From assembly GCF_046054195.1 (NCBI RefSeq), contig NZ_JBEQCS010000009.1, forward strand, positions 1 to 64,000: a stretch of 64,000 bases of DNA, written 5' to 3'. The notes under the pieces were generated by a model. The model saw only the letters and a list, made by a program, of their open reading frames with translations, ran no database searches and had not been told where the DNA came from. This document shows positions 63,188 to 64,000 of this stretch, one piece after another. The stretch's first letter is position 1, and the number at the start of each line of letters is the position of its first letter. Origin of the DNA: Celerinatantimonas sp046054195. GTDB taxonomy: Bacteria > Pseudomonadota > Gammaproteobacteria > Enterobacterales > Celerinatantimonadaceae. Both the position numbers and the translations under genes were made by a program.

Positions 63188-64000
63188 GCGGCGACTCCCT
63201 GATTGCCATTAAGAATGTCTTGCAAAATGGTTTGTGAAGAAGCCTCTTTGCGCGCGATGTTATTCACAATTTGCCCTTTATAAATCGTGACAATGCGATC
63301 GGCAAAATCAAGGATCTCTTCAAGATCGGTTGAGTAGAAAACAATCGAAAGGCCTTTATCTGCCATTTCACGCAGCCGCTGATAAATATCAGCACGCGCC
63401 CCGATATCAACGCCTCGAGTTGGCTCATTTAGCAGTAGCAGCTCTGGATTAGTGGCAACCGCCTTGCCTAAAACCACCTTTTGCTGATTTCCACCACTCA
63501 GCGAAGACACATCCTGATGGTTACGCTTAGGATCAAGAGTGAAGAGTTTGGCTAATTCAATGGCTCGAGTGTTATCGCGGCCTTTTTCAATCACACCTTT
63601 TTTACTCAAACTATCGAGCGAGCGCGACGTTAAATTCATCCCGATGGGAGCCTGCAAAAAAGCACCTTTCCCGGCTCGGTCTTCCGGAACATAAGAGATA
63701 TGGTGATGTTCGCAGTCTTTAATTGAATTAAGTGAAACTGGTTGATTTTTGAGCTTGATTTGCCCAGTCGTCGCTGGGTATAACCCCGCAAGTGTTTTCA
63801 GAAAAAAATCGGCTCCAGAGCCCAATTGCCCAACTAAAGCAACGATTTCGCCGCGATGACAATTAAAATCAAGAGGCCCATAATGATTTTCGACGCCAAC
63901 CTTACGACACTCTAATAAAAGCTCGCCGTGATTGCGCAAAATGGGCTCAGCGCCACGCACAACTTCACGCCCAAGCATCGCGCTTACAAGCTCTTGGCTT
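63184..64000 (-). CDS. ABC sugar transporter ATPase, RbsA-like (partial, 5' end outside the window)
   Basis: The C-terminal part of a tandem ATPase. The frame continues past position 64000, so an apparent ATG at 63978 is internal; residues before it read SQELVSAMLGREV, the linker between the two RbsA domains. In the second domain Walker A is degenerate (GQLGSGADF instead of a Lys-containing loop), as usual for RbsA. The signature LSGGNQQKVVLGKA and Walker B LLLLNEPTRGVD (with N in place of D) are visible. Confidence 0.92.
   Translation of the reverse strand, partial: SQELVSAMLGREVVRGAEPILRNHGELLLECRKVGVENHYGPLDFNCHRGEIVALVGQLGSGADFFLKTLAGLYPATTGQIKLKNQPVSLNSIKDCEHHHISYVPEDRAGKGAFLQAPIGMNLTSRSLDSLSKKGVIEKGRDNTRAIELAKLFTLDPKRNHQDVSSLSGGNQQKVVLGKAVATNPELLLLNEPTRGVDIGARADIYQRLREMADKGLSIVFYSTDLEEILDFADRIVTIYKGQIVNNIARKEASSQTILQDILNGNQGVAA

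Overview
The window is a chromosomal segment of a facultatively anaerobic gammaproteobacterium. The left 11 kb carry a well-known gammaproteobacterial neighbourhood: tRNA-Gly, orn, rsgA, psd, epmA, frdABCD, efp and epmB. Sequence similarity by eye is closest to enterobacterial, Vibrio and Aeromonas-type proteins. A polygalacturonase, peptide and sugar ABC importers and nearby regulators suggest a plant- or detritus-associated lifestyle. A Celerinatantimonas-like genus is a guess, not something the sequence proves.

Layout. 1-11.6 kb is the conserved core: RNA turnover (orn), ribosome assembly (rsgA), phosphatidylethanolamine synthesis (psd), a nuclease-helicase whose 3' end overlaps psd, the complete EF-P lysylation set (epmA, epmB, efp) and fumarate reductase with an FNR-like site. 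11.6-14.1 kb holds a degenerate GGDEF/EAL membrane protein paired with a small SUOX-fold periplasmic protein. 14.4-21 kb is a peptide-type ABC importer operon with two paralogous binding proteins. 21-22.8 kb is a DMT exporter divergent from a TetR regulator, with two matching operator palindromes between them. 23-26.6 kb has a SotB-type MFS exporter with a CRP-like site and a dgkA-eptA lipid A modification operon. 26.8-29.9 kb is a LysR regulator divergent from an aldo/keto reductase and Old Yellow Enzyme pair. 30-34.8 kb is a zinc-starvation locus: zur, znuABC, a gamma carbonic anhydrase and folE2, with three matching Zur boxes. A decayed LysR gene follows.

35.2-41.6 kb is a Ugp-like ABC importer operon that includes a PHP-type phosphoesterase and a HAD phosphatase, followed by a GcvA-like LysR regulator and two paralogous small membrane proteins of unknown function. 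44.1-51.1 kb is a two-partner secretion pair: a 1775-residue TpsA adhesin with four near-identical 270-bp repeats, and its TpsB transporter. 52.2-55.1 kb is the most unusual locus. A Met-rich secreted protein is divergent from an OmpR/EnvZ-type two-component system whose sensor has a Met cluster in its periplasmic domain, and the two proteins share a similar motif. 55-64 kb holds a D-2-hydroxyacid dehydrogenase, a GH28 polygalacturonase, an AraC regulator, an arginase-family protein and a ribose-type ABC importer whose ATPase runs off the window.

Two copies of a foldable intergenic repeat of roughly 105-120 bp flank the 22-24.6 kb exporter region. No rRNA, CRISPR array, complete insertion sequence or prophage was seen.
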